A stretch of DNA of 64,000 nt from NCBI RefSeq assembly GCF_030272615.1, contig NC_081406.1:143831041-143895040 (forward strand). Reading direction: 5' to 3'. Positions 34,774 through 45,811 of this stretch are shown in pieces. Both the position numbers and the translations under genes were made by a program. Within the stretch, counting starts at the first letter, position 1. The number at the start of each line of letters is the position of its first letter. The DNA comes from Cryptomeria japonica. Its lineage: Eukaryota; Streptophyta; Pinopsida; Cupressales; Cupressaceae. The notes under the pieces are model-generated. The model saw nothing but the letters and a program-made list of their open reading frames with translations. It did no database searches and was not told where the DNA came from.

Positions 34774-36306
34774 TGAAGAGCACATGGTTATATTGAGAGG
34801 GGGGGTGAATCAATATAACAAGAAATTTTACCAATTAAATTTTTTCAACTTCAATCGTACAAGTATATAACTTATCTCATTAACATATTTATTGCATACC
34901 AACATTCATATGTGATCTAACTAATATGAACACAAGTAGAACACAAGCTATATACGTGGAAACCCTTATGAGAGAAAACCACAACAAATCAATGCTTTTA
35001 TACAATTATTCTTTTACAATGTTTGTAGGCACCAACCTACTAGACGCACCAACCCCTATGTCTGTGAGCACCAACCCACTGGAAGCACCAATGCCCAAAT
35101 CTGAATTTTGTTAGCACCAATCCACTAGAGACACCAACTCCCACTTCAAAATTTGTGTGCACCAACCAACTCATCTTCTTTGTGGTATACATATGTATGT
35201 ATATGTGCAACTTAGTGCCCACCACAAACTGTCAACAGCCCTTTCTCTTCTCAGATTTATACTATCAGTCTGAAAATAATTTCAGAATCATATATATTTC
35301 ACTCACCACACACCTCACATATTCTCTGCAATATATGTCTTTTTGTCTCCATCAGTAGAGAACCCCTTATGGAAGATGACTTCCCTTCAAACCAACGCAA
35401 CTCTTGACATATTGTTTGTTTGTTTTAATTTATACAAACTCGCACCTTCTCATAACATATCATATTTAAATATTCTTCACGTCTTTTGTTCTATATTGCA
35501 CCTCTTAATCTGATTATTCTCTAATCGTATTTCTTGGAATCTTACACCAACCGATGTTTAACCAACAACTCTTTATCACCGTCTGTTTTATTTAATCGTT
35601 GATCTCATATGAATTAAGACGTTGCCTTAATACTTGTTTATCTTCTTCAATAGTTATCGAAATTTTATTAATCTTTATCAAGCAGGCTTCTTGTATGACT
35701 ATCAGGCTTGCTTCTTAACAAAGTGGTCAACATAATAAATAGATAATCACATCCTTGTATAATTTTTATTATGAATTCGCTGCTCTATACAAAGTCGACC
35801 TTGTAATATTAACAAATCATGTCTTCTTTTTATCGCTGCCATTCAATAATCCAAGTGATGACTTTTATTGTTAATGAGTCGATCACATTATGTCTTGAGA
35901 TTAAAATGTACTTTTCTTCCAATATAAAGTCGCTGCATTAATATTAAATCTGTCATCTGTCTTTTGAACTGGTCGTGTCTTTAATCTACCAATCGATGTT
36001 CATATTAATTGCTGTATATTGGAAACTCTTTGACTTTTCTTAATCGTTGTTCTAAATGAATGGTTTGATGATCTGATTGCTTCTTAATACAATCATCTGA
36101 TATAGTATTTGCTTGGTCAGGATGATGCACATGGATCGTATAATCTTTTATTCCATCACTCCTTATATTTGTAGCTTTCATGATCCATCTAGAATATAGA
36201 ACTCTGCCTTCGTGTAGAGTGTTGTCTTCATAATTTCTATGGTCTTTTGTCACCTATCTCTATGAATCGACAGATTTATTTGACATCAATGACAATATTT
36301 CCATCA
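34774..36306 (-). repeat. Probable solo Copia-type LTR
   Basis: Its left end has the G-rich hairpin GTTATATTGA (34787-34796) with TCAATATAAC (34810-34819). Its body has the TACGTGGAAACCCTTATGAG block typical of the other Copia LTRs here (34953-34972). Its right end GACATCAATGACAATATTTCC (before 36303) mirrors their 5' end. No internal region adjoins it. Possible flanks CTCTC (34769-34773) and CTCTT (36307-36311) match 4 of 5. The exact left end (34774 or 34785) is unsure. Confidence 0.65.
35029..35175. repeat. 45-bp degenerate minisatellite inside the solo LTR
   Basis: Three and a third units of about 43-46 bp begin CACCAACCTACT, CACCAACCCACT, CACCAATCCACT and CACCAACCAACT. Confidence 0.7.
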
Positions 36307-36339
36307 CTCTTTCCCTCAAGGAGACTTCTGAAATGTGGT

Positions 36340-36780
36340 GGGATACAATTGATGTTCCTCTAGCACCTAATACCATTAGTTTCAATACCCATTGCAGCTA
36401 AGGCATCCACAACCCTGTTACCCTCTCTAAAGGAATGGACAATGTCAAACAAGTCTAGCCCTAAGATGAGTTTCCTAATATCCAGGCAATGGTTCTCTCA
36501 ACGGACCAACGGGGTCTGTTTCAGCCTTTCACCGCTTCGATGATTAGTTTTGAAACCCATTTAATAGTTGGAGCCTTAATACCGATAGAGAGAGAAAATT
36601 TCATACCCCACAATAGAGCCATCCCCTCAACCTGATTGTTAGTATGACCATCTAAATTACCAGTAAATGCAATCACCAAATTCCCATTAGTAGACCTAAT
36701 GACCCCACCTAGAGCAGTCTTGTCCCTCCTAGCAACTGAAGATCTAGTATTTGATATTTTAGGGAGATTACTAACTTGAT
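36340..36780 (-). pseudogene. LINE RNase H remnant
   Basis: The minus strand reads GGVIRSTNGNLVIAFTGN, NNQVEGMALLWGMKFSLSIG and later VHSFREGNRVVDALAAMGIE. This is the RNase H domain at the end of plant LINE ORF2 (RVT_3 type). Typical catalytic context is partly lost (NNQVEG for NNEAEx). Stops and shifts are present, and no upstream RT is adjacent. Confidence 0.7.
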
Positions 36781-36929
36781 TTCCTAATGTTTTCTACATT
36801 GGGGACAATAAAGGTGAATTTTCAGGAGAATTGCATGCAATTTCTTCTATACCACTAGATCTAAAAGTAGTTGTAAACAAGCACTTAGTCATTTTTGAGA
36901 GATGCCAAAAGGATTGTCACCTAAAAGTG

Positions 36930-37643
36930 ATCATCATTATACCATTCAAATAGCGCTAGGGAACCAACACCTAGCATTAGACCATACAGGTATCTTTATG
37001 TACAAAGAAGTGCGATCAGGAATATAGTATAAGAGATGCTAAAGGCAAGCATTACTTGTCTTGGTTAGAGGGCTTATTTCACTCTAGTGGTAATGGTGCA
37101 TGACACTTGTAGGATGCATTCTAATTATAAAGAGATAAAAAAATACATAATCAAATATAAGTTTCCTTGCTTAGCAATTGATTATTTGTTTATTTTATCG
37201 CACTTAATATTTGTTATGGTTATCATCAAATCAAAATTAGAGATGAGGATGTAAATAAGCCAATGTTTGGATTCCATGAGGGCCACTATAATTTTTTGGT
37301 AATTCCTTTTGGTGTAAAGAATCCAATAACTACATTTCAAAGCTTAATCCTTTATATTTAGGTTATTTAGTGAAAGTTTGTTTTGGTATATTTTGATGAC
37401 ATCTAAATATATATCAAAACTTGGGAGGAACACTTGCAACATTAAAATTAGTGATGATCATTCTTGAATAGCATCAACTATATGCTAAGCCATCCACGTG
37501 TGTTTAGAGTCAAAGAAGCGGAGTAACTAAGTCACATTGTTTTAGATAAGGGAGTTAAGGTGGATGCTTACGTGACCAAAGCCATAGAATGGAAAATTAT
37601 TAGCACCTCCAAGAACATATGGGGTTTATTAGGGCTTACATGT
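36930..37643 (+). pseudogene. Chromovirus-type Ty3/gypsy RT remnant
   Basis: Readable blocks are YRYLYVQRS (about 36985), YHQIKIRDEDVNKPMFGF (about 37220-37275), FLVIPFGVKNPITTFQSL (37295-37350), FVLVYFDDI (37377-37402), KTWEEHLQH and KEAEYLSHIVLDKGVKVDAY (as a decayed form), IEWKIISTSKN, GLLGLT. The catalytic YFDD is visible. Stops and frame changes are many. The fragment ends exactly at the insertion of element B; I do not see its continuation beyond 43930. Confidence 0.8.
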
Positions 37644-38928
37644 TGTAATGTGGTGAAAACTGATGAGGGGAGATCAAGTGGAAAGCTTTACTCCCCTCAA
37701 AAGAGGGATGAAAGTTTCACAAAGGATTCCCTTCAATTTTTCACACACATTACATTTAAAACAAGGGTTGAATTCACTAGATCCAATCCCAATGGTAAGG
37801 CATTGAATACTAAGTGAATTGCAGTAGATTTTGGGAGTATTAGGAAAGTAAATTAACCCTATTTTATAATAGACTAATTGAATTAAGCAAATTGAGACTA
37901 AGTACATAAATGACAAAGAAACAATTATATCTTGAGATAGAGATGCGGGATGAAGTTGTGCACCTAGAATTAGTAGTAGAATGCCGAGACAAAGCTTCCC
38001 TACAAATTTGAGCAAAAGTTGCAGGGACTGTGTGTAAGTTGCACACGGTCCTCCGAAAAATCTGTGTGCTAAAAAGGGCTTTTCCGTCTCTGAAAATGAA
38101 GCTTAAACCTGTAATTACAGCCATGCAACAGCAACCTAGACACAAAAAAGAGAGGGAAATGTTGTTGGGATTGGGGATTTTCCTTCAGGTCAAACCCCGT
38201 TTTGGAATTAACCAAGTGATTGAAAAATGCTGCAAGTAAATGAAAGGAAATGTCTAAAGTAAAATCAGCCTCAAGAAGGGGATGTGATTGAAACGTTAAT
38301 GAATTTGTTTGAAAGGATATGTGAAATAGGATGTATTGAATGTTGATAGAAATCTCCTCTTCAATGGTTGAATCCTTCACGTGAATGCAACACCTAGCCT
38401 TGAAAGGAGACTTGAAATGCGCAATGCTTGAATGAATGCTTGAATGTTTGAATGCTTGCACTTGATTTCACTTTATGATCAACTTTTCTTATCATCAATT
38501 TCTCTTATCAACTTATGCAAATAGGAGAGGAAGTGCTCCTTATATACTTGCCAATTAGGGGTGCTTAGATCATTTCCCACCTTAGGCCAACATAGGGAAA
38601 CTTTTTCCTCTCGACTATTGACAAGCCCAATGCAAGAAAGGATCAAAGGGGGCCCCAAAATAGGGCTAGGACAAGGGTTCCACGCCCCTATCCTGAGAGG
38701 ACAAGGGTGTCACACCCCTATCCTAGGGGGACAGGGGCGACATGCCCCTGTCCTACCCTAATTTAGGACAGGCGGCCACAAGGAAGTAGTGCAAAATGAT
38801 GGAAAATGCAAGGTTTTTGATGTTTTGAGCATGTTTCAGGTCTCCAATTAGGCTTAGGGATTTGTCCACTAATGCGAAGACCCAAATGCAGTCAAAAATT
38901 GCAAGGGTCACAATTTTATGATGCTACA
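37644..38928 (-). repeat. 3' LTR of element B
   Basis: TGTAATGTGGTG to GATGCTACA, 1285 bp, aligned end to end with the 42647-43924 copy. It includes the hairpin at 38025-38051 and three copies of a GC-rich hairpin minisatellite at 38670-38755. Confidence 0.94.
38665..38757. repeat. 30-bp GC-rich hairpin minisatellite in the B LTR
   Basis: Units such as ACAGGGGCGACATGCCCCTG each form a hairpin (ACAGGGGC with GCCCCTGT). Three units are here; the other LTR (43680-43758) has about two because of a deletion. Confidence 0.65.
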
Positions 38929-39426
38929 TTTAGCCCCCACTTTAGCCGAAGTATAAACATGCACCAATGCTACCGATAAAGTACAAGGAGACAAGATTGA
39001 AAGACTTTCACCACGTCAAGGAGGCAAGATGCACCAAGCCCCCAATGGACTAAGGATATTACAACTTTGATTGACAAAGTAAAAGGGAAGATTAGGAGGG
39101 AGAACCATGACTGCAAGTAGTAAAGTTCCCCTCACTATGAGTCATGAAAATAAAGGATACCAAAAAAATTACAAAGCAAAGCCAATTTCACTAAGTAATT
39201 TTAAGTATCAAGAAGGAAAATATGAGCAGAGTGTATGCCCCCATGTTAAAGCGATCTCGCATGCCTTATTGGGAGCGATGGCTTTAAGGCAGGATACACC
39301 TAAGAGAGAGAAAGAGAGGGAGCACATTATCGCAAGGATTTAGCCCCCAATCGAGGTATAAACCCAAGGGTAATGAACACAAAACACAAAGCACGAGGTG
39401 GCTTTTCTTTTCTCGGGGTCAGTATG

Positions 39427-39494
<68 letters not shown>

Positions 39495-39710
39495 CTCATT
39501 CCCCAAAGAAAGGAAATCATCTCGGAAGAAAGGGAACACATGTGTCTTTTGAGTCAACATGAAAGAGACCAAAAGAGATCTCAATGCTTTGCATCATCCT
39601 CAAGTAGACATCACTAGGGACAACAAATAGAAGAATAGGGATACACATAGAAGAATGGTCACAAAAGAGCAAGAAAGTGGAGAGGTAGAAGATCTACAAT
39701 ACTAATGCAA
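38929..39710 (-). other. 3' noncoding region of element B
   Basis: The true polypurine tract is at 38929-38943. A second similar block (GTTTATACCTCGATTGGGGG on minus, 39341-39363) repeats its layout 410 bp upstream in element sense. The region also holds the AT microsatellite. No coding sequence is recognised. Confidence 0.5.
39428..39491. repeat. (TA)32 microsatellite
   Basis: An uninterrupted TA dinucleotide run of 64 bp. Its length in the assembly may not be exact. Confidence 0.95.
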
Positions 39711-41386
39711 CTAGTCTAGCACAACATCTACCTCCCGATCTTGTTGATCATTATTTAGGGAAGGCAGGAAACATACCAGAGGAGCGACATCGAGCACAAT
39801 AGATCGAGCTATCACAAGATCCAAACAAGGACTATGCTCAAGTGCTAAGTCACTTTGTTTTTTTCTAGGATCTAGGATTAAGGCTTCTGAAAATTCTACA
39901 GAAAAATGTTTGTCAACATCAACATATTCATATTCACTATCAAAAGCATTAGGAGTTGTATTGCCATCATGAATAATATTTTCACCCATTTCTTCATCAA
40001 GATTTATAAGAAGAGGAGTTCTAACATGAATAGAAGTAAAACCATCACATGTGTTTTGCAAATTATGATTTGTATATTTAGATTCAACATTAGAAAAGAG
40101 AAGTTTTTCTCTAATGTCTTTTTGAAAATTAGAAATGAAAATTCTTTGAATATCATTATCAGGCACTGGAAAAGAAATTTGAGAACACAAATGCTTGTAC
40201 CTACCAATGAAATCAGTCACTTTTTCTTTAATGCCTTGTTTACAATGCATTAAATCAGTCAAAGTGATTTTAGGACCTATATTGTTTTGAAATTGTTGAA
40301 TAAAAGAATTTGCTAATTGTTGAAAAGAAGTAATAGAATAAGAAGGCAAACAGCAATACCATTGTAAAGCCTTATCTCTTAATGTTCTACTAAACAATTT
40401 GGCAAGAAATATTTGATAATAAGTAAAGTCAGTACACAAAGTTTGGAATGTTTTGACATGTGTTAAAGGATCACCTTTTCTATTATAGATTTCCAATTGA
40501 GGGAGTTCAACATGTTTAGTAGGGACAACTCTACAATATCAAGAGAAAGTTGGCTTGCAACATCAAATGTGGTCACACTAAACTTGGATTGACTCATTGA
40601 AGCGATTTGTTGTTGCAATGAAGACATAGTTTGAGCAAGGTTATTAATGGTTGCTTCGGTGGAAGAATTTATGTTAGACATGTTTGATTGAGAAGGTGGT
40701 GTGATGTTATTGAAAGAAGGCATTGATTGAGAATAAGGTGGTGGAACACTATGGTAATTAGGCATAGGTGATGATTGAGTAGGGAATGGGACACTAAAAG
40801 GAGGAGTAAAATTATTGAATTAATTGCCCCCTTGTGTCACATTGATTGGTTGAGAGACTATAGGAATACTCATTGAAGGCATAGATAAAGATGGAGGATT
40901 GAATGAAGAAGAGGGATTTCCCCCATGACTAATGGTTGTAGGTATGACATTTTCAGTTGAAGTAGCCATGATGTTTGAAGTGAAAGTAGGAATACAAGCC
41001 ATAGAAGTGGTCAAAGGAATATAATGATTGATTTGTGTACTAGGTTGTGAATAACCTAAGTTCTCAGCACAACTCTTCATAGGCATAACATTAGAATCAA
41101 CAATGTGAGCAATACCATGCAATATATCAATTCCATTCTTATCACTTTGAATCATGCATTTTAGGCCTTCAATTAATGGAAGAGTTTCACTATTAGGATA
41201 TTCTTGGGACATCCATTGTTGGAAGTTGTCAAATTGATTGTCCAATTTTGAAAGTTGATCTATGGAAACTCTAGTCAAAGCTTCTTCTTCATCATGGGAA
41301 TCATCATTTTGGTAGGTATAGATGTTATTAGGATGGGAAGAATTAGCAATATCCTCATTGTAGAAGTTACCCAAATTAGACTCCAT
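39711..41386 (-). pseudogene. Gag of element B
   Basis: The N-terminal part (40820-41386) begins MESNLGNFYNEDIANSSH, is Ser/Asn/Pro-rich and ends at a stop (40820), continuing to 40463. The capsid-like part (39711-40496) has LEIYNRKGDPLTHVKTFQTL, LRDKALQWYCCLPSYSITSF, FQNNIGPKITLTDLMHCKQG and FISNFQKDIREKLLF, the retrotransposon gag fold shared with A and C. A frame change near 40530 and one internal stop break it. No zinc knuckle is seen. The C-terminal 90 residues are acidic and unclassified. Confidence 0.85.
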
Positions 41387-42627
41387 CTCCTCGAGAATTA
41401 TACCTTGGGAAGCCTTTATTCTAATGCTTCATCTAACGGGGATAGTATAGGTAGGACTAATAGTTGTAAAACTCGTGCACTAGAGGGAAAATTTGAAGTT
41501 TGAATTTGAATTTTGAATTTTGGGAACAAAGTTTGCAAAATTGAATAATGCAAAATTCAAGAAAATGATGATTATACAATTTAAACTTTGTGGAAAGAAA
41601 AAATAACACAATCTCCAAGAAAGATTTATAATTAATATAAAAGAGGTTGAAATTTAAAATTAGGGCCAATGGGATAGCATTTAATTTCAAATTTAAAATT
41701 GACAAAATTAAGATCTTAAAATTATGGCAGATTATAATTAACCACTTAATTTTAAATGTTTCCTTGAAAGTTGCAATGTCAAAATTGGGAATTGTTTTCG
41801 ATTTTAGAGGGATCAAAATTCAACAAAATCAACTAATTTTCTAGATTTAAGCAATTAAATATAATCATAACAGTCTCCCAAAATTTCGGGAAAAAAAGCT
41901 AGGGACTGTGTATAAGTTATACACGATCCTCTCAACTTTTTCAACTTTTTTTAGGGATGAAAGCTATGATGATTTGAGAGTTAAGCCCTAAAAATTGATT
42001 GATTTTACGATCTCGAGATAGTGAAATTAAGATTTGAATATCAAAATAGGACCCTATTAGGGTTTTGAAAAAGATAAGAAATTGAATTGCAATTTCGAAA
42101 AAGATCAAACCTAATGGATAGAGCAACTTTAAATAATATTTAGAAAACTGAAATTGGTTGAAATTGATTGAAATTTGCACAAAATCCAATTAAATTTGAA
42201 AATTAGGGTATTAGGACCTAACCACTGAATTTTGAAATTTTGAATTTTGGGAAAAGGAGAGAATTTGAAAATTTGAATTTTAGGCAAGAAGACAAGTTTT
42301 AAAACAGTCACAAATCTAAAAATTAAATGTAAATCCAATTTTTGCACAAGTTCAAGTTGATGTTTGAATTAGGGTTTTGACAATTAACCACTTAATTTTT
42401 GTAAATTTGATTTGCAAATTGAACAAGACAATGAAAGAATTCAATTTGACAAGCAATGTAATTTTCAGATCTAAGACAATGGATAGCAATTTTTGCAAAA
42501 TACAAGTTCAATTTTAATTTTAGTAACTAGGGTTTTGAATGAATTAACCACTAAGTTTTTGTAAATTGTAAGAAAATTAAACTTGTAAATGAAAAGTATG
42601 CAATAATTTTCAATGTAAAGCATGTAA
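41387..42627 (-). repeat. Leader of element B built of about 160-bp degenerate repeats
   Basis: The AT-rich leader repeats a module with TTAACCACTTAA-type cores at 41738, 42219, 42384 and 42544 (spacings 481, 165 and 160). Between cores AATTAGGGTTTTGA-like and AAATTTGAAAATT-like blocks recur. It also holds a hairpin (41903-41929) like the one in the LTR. No coding frame has homology. Confidence 0.6.
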
Positions 42628-42643
42628 GACGTCAGGTTCACCA
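42628..42643 (-). promoter_or_regulatory. Primer binding site of element B (tRNA-Trp type)
   Basis: The minus strand reads TGGTGAACCTGACGTC, three bases after the LTR end. It differs from the predicted plant tRNA-Trp complement TGGTGAACCCGACGTG at two positions. Confidence 0.88.
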
Positions 42644-42646
42644 AAA

Positions 42647-43924
42647 TGTAATATGGTGAAAAATGATGAGGGGAGATCAAGTGGAAATCTTTACTCCCCT
42701 CAAAAGAGGGATGAAAGTTTCACAAAGGATTCCCTTCAATTTTTCACACACATTACATTTAAAAGAGGGGTTGAATTCACTAGATCCAATCCCAATGGTA
42801 AGGGATTGAATACTAAGTGAATTGTAGTAGATTTTGGGAGTTTTAGGAGAGTAAATTAACCCTATTTAATAATAGACTAATTGAATTAAGAAAATTGAGA
42901 CTAAGTGTAGAAAAGACAAAGAAACAATTATATCTTGAGATAGAGATGCAGGATGAAGCTGTGCACCTGGAATTAGCAATAGAATGTCGAGAGAAAGCTT
43001 CCCTGAAAAATATAAGAAAAAGTTGCACAGACCATGTGTAAGTTGCACACAGTCCTCCAAAAAATCTGCACGCCGAAAAGGGTTTTTTCGTCTCTGAAAA
43101 TGAAGCTTAAACCTACAATTACAGTCGTGCACTTGCAACCTACACACAGAAAAGAGAGGGAAATGTTGTTGGGATTGGAAATTTTCCTTCAATTCAAACC
43201 CCATTTTGGAATTAACCAAGTGATTGAAAACTGTTGCAAGAAAATGAAAGGAACTGTCTAAAGTAAAATCCACCTCAAGAAGGGGATGTGATTGAAACAT
43301 TGATGAATTTGCTTGAAAGGATATGTGAAATAGGATGTCTTGAATGTAGATAGAAATATCCTCTTCAATGGTTGAATCCTTGAATTGAATGCAACACCTA
43401 GCCTTGAAAGGAGACTTGAAATGCTCAATGCTTGAATGAATGCTTGAATGTTTGAATGCTTGCACTTGATTTTGTTCTATGATCAACTTTTCTTATCATT
43501 GATTTTGCTTATCAACTTATGATCAACTTATGCAAATAGGAGGGGAAGATCTCCTTATATACTTTCCAATTAGGAGTGTTTAGATAATTTTCCACCTTAG
43601 GCCGACATAGGGAAACTTTTCCCGCTCAACTATTAACAAGCCCAATGCAAGAAAGGATCAAATGGGGGCCCAAAATAGGGCTAGGAAAAGGGTGCCAAGC
43701 CCCTGTCCTAAGAGGATAGGTTCTAGGGGGACAAGGGCACCATGCCCCTGTCCTGCCCTAATTTAGGATACACAGCCACAAGGAGTAGTGCAAAATAATA
43801 GAAAATACAAGTTTTTTATGTTTTGAGCATGTTTCAGCTCCAATCAAGCTTAGGGATTCGTCCACTAATGTGAATACCCAAATGCAATCGAAAATTGCAA
43901 GGGTCACAATTTTATGACGCTACA
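42647..43924 (-). repeat. 5' LTR of element B
   Basis: TGTAATATGGTG to GACGCTACA, 1278 bp; partner of 37644-38928. Confidence 0.94.
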
Positions 43925-43929
43925 CATGT

Positions 43930-44339
43930 TTTTGATTAAATAGGGTGAAAAAAGTAGGTTTTGAAGGGGCCCCAATTTCTTAGCGCTTATATGCTTTTTA
44001 TATAGGGGGTAAAAAAATAGGTTTTGAAGAGGCCCTAGTTGTAAGGAAGTTAAGTAGTGGAAAAACTTCTTGCACTAACCTTGAGAGGAGGGCAATACAT
44101 TTTTTTTGCAGATCTTTACAATAGTGACAAAAATTTAACATAAATAAATATAAATAGCATGCATACCACAACACTGTGATTTACGTGGGGAAACCATTTC
44201 AGGAGAAAAACCCCACACTCCAAAAGCCATCCACTATATTATTCATAAATCAATAATAGATTATGTATAATATACTTGCAGAGCAAGCTTCTTACAGAAG
44301 TATCACTCACAAAGATCTAGAGGCAACTCTACAACTATC
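43930..44339. other. Interrupted LTR-like target of element C, left part
   Basis: It contains two direct copies of TAGGTTTTGAAGRGGCCC (43956-43973 and 44017-44034). From about 44090 there is a Copia-LTR-like stretch (TTTACGTGGGGAAACC at 44181, GGAGAAAAACCCCACACTCC). The right part resumes at 62842, and TAGGTTTTGAAGAGGCC recurs at about 63212. No gene is seen. Confidence 0.5.
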
Positions 44340-44671
44340 TGTAGACATCTAAAAATGGTCAACGCTTGCGGAGTCATACTTTAACATTGGCGCATTGCCT
44401 TATTTTAGGGTTTTTGCGTTGCAATAATATTTCTTCTATGTTGTGCACTTGGTCTTTATCATTTGCGAGCATTGAATCCTTCTTTTGCATTCTTCATTTA
44501 TCTCGCTTTCAAATTTGGTCTTGTCGATAATAATCTTCAGTCATGATTTTGGTTGATCTTATCCCATCACATCAATGTGCGTGTCAATTTGGCATATTTT
44601 GACATCGTCAATTCGATTTCATTTTGGACATTGTCAATCCTAATCGATGATAGAATTAGGGTTTTGTCCTC

Positions 44672-45202
44672 TTGTCAATCTTGTCATTTTGCGATCGATT
44701 TCTCATCGATCATTGTCATTTGTCAATCTTGTCATTTTGCGATCGATTTCTCATCGATCATTGTCATTTGTCAATCTTGTCATTTTGCGATCGATTTCTC
44801 ATCGATCGTTGTCATTTGTCAATCTTGTCATTTTGCGATCGATTTCTCATCAATCGTTGTCATTTGTCAATCTTGTCATTTTGTGATCGATTTCTCATCG
44901 ATCGTTGTCATTTGTCAATCTTGTCGTTTTGCGATCGATTTGTCATCGATCATTGTCATTTGTCAATCTTGTCATTTTGCAATCGATTTTGCATCGATCG
45001 TTGTCATTTGTCAATCTTGTCCTTTTGCGATCGATTTCTCATCGATCGTTGTCATTTGTCAATCTTGTCATTTTGCAATCAATTTCTCATCGATCGTTGT
45101 CATTTGTCAATCTTATCGTTTTGCAATCGATTTCTCATCGATTGTTGTCATTTGTCAATCTTGTCATTTTGTGATCGATTTGTCATCGATCATTGTCATT
45201 TT
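44672..45202 (+). repeat. 48-bp tandem array of hairpin repeats, 5' LTR of C
   Basis: Eleven units of 48 bp start GTCAATCTTGTCATTTTG. The centre of each reads CGATCGAT, five bases, ATCGATCG, an 8-bp perfect inverted repeat. Forty-eight is a multiple of three, so long frames are open through it in several frames, but the resulting 16-residue peptide repeats are not a convincing protein. It lies about 600 bp upstream of the TATA-like box, in presumed U3. Confidence 0.95.
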
Positions 45203-45802
45203 CAATCTTGGTCAATTTGTCAACCAATCTCAATTGTTTATCAATCAAATCATTTATCAAGTCAAAATCATGATCGAATCGACATCAATTATCTTTTGTC
45301 AAGACCTAATTATCGTCCTTGCATTTCTATTTCATCTTCAAGGGTTTTATAATTTATTCATTTAATCTTGTTTGTCATTTTCCCTCTAGGTTAAATAATT
45401 TATTTATTTATCCTAAGTCTTCTTGTCACAATTAAATATTTATTTAATTGGCTAATTAATTCTTTCCTCTTTTTGTGAATTAATTAATGAATGAAAAATT
45501 ATTGATTAATTTACCTAATTTCTCCTAATTCATAATTTTCTAATTTCCTAATTTCTAATTCATCTAATTTTCTATTTTCTCCTATTTTTCTAATATTTCT
45601 CCTAATTTCATGGGAATGACATAGCAAATTTGTCATAATTTGTCAATCAATCAATTTTGCATAGCAACCTTGTCAATTTTGTCATAATTTGTCAATCAAT
45701 CATAGAAAGTGTCACTTTGTCATAATTTGTCATATTTGTCATTCTTGATTTGAAATTTCTTTTCAAATCTCTTCATACTAATCTTGTCATCTCTCCAATT
45801 TG

Positions 45803-45811
45803 TCTATAAAT
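45803..45811 (+). promoter_or_regulatory. TATA-like box of the C 5' LTR
   Basis: TCTATAAAT within TTTGTCTATAAATTGG. It is conserved in the 3' LTR (62506) and at the same relative place in A (CTATAAATTC, about 31510 minus). The transcription start would lie some 30 bp downstream. Confidence 0.65.

Larger units (their letters stand above)
37644..43924 (-). mobile_element. Element B: gag-only non-autonomous gypsy retrotransposon
   Basis: LTRs are 37644-38928 and 42647-43924 with perfect duplication CATGT (37639-37643 and 43925-43929). A tRNA-Trp-type primer site lies at the right LTR and a polypurine tract (GTGGGGGCTAAA on minus) at the left LTR. The 3.7-kb interior codes only for gag. Protease, RT, RNase H and integrase are absent, so it would need enzymes from an autonomous partner. 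Primer site and gag link it to the Tat-like elements A and C. Confidence 0.92.

Noticed and set aside
34774-36306. Second LTR of a longer element ending at the LINE remnant
   Set aside because: No partner LTR, primer site or internal coding sequence of the same family is adjacent; a solo LTR explains it better, although the duplication is imperfect.
38069-38461. 130-codon frame in the B LTR, repeated at 42866-43486
   Set aside because: Both lie in LTRs, overlap presumed U3/R/U5 and have no domain; the two copies resemble each other only because LTRs do.
44672-45202. Possible CRISPR-like array
   Set aside because: Units are directly adjacent without spacers, the whole is in a plant LTR, and no cas genes exist.
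44553-45365. Long open frames (up to 270 codons) through the LTR of C, and similar ones at 61254-62040, giving 16-residue repeats such as QSCHFAIDFSSIIVIC
   Set aside because: They are open in several frames only because the 48-bp unit is a multiple of three. The matching frame in the 3' LTR is broken by small deletions, and the region is U3 of an LTR.
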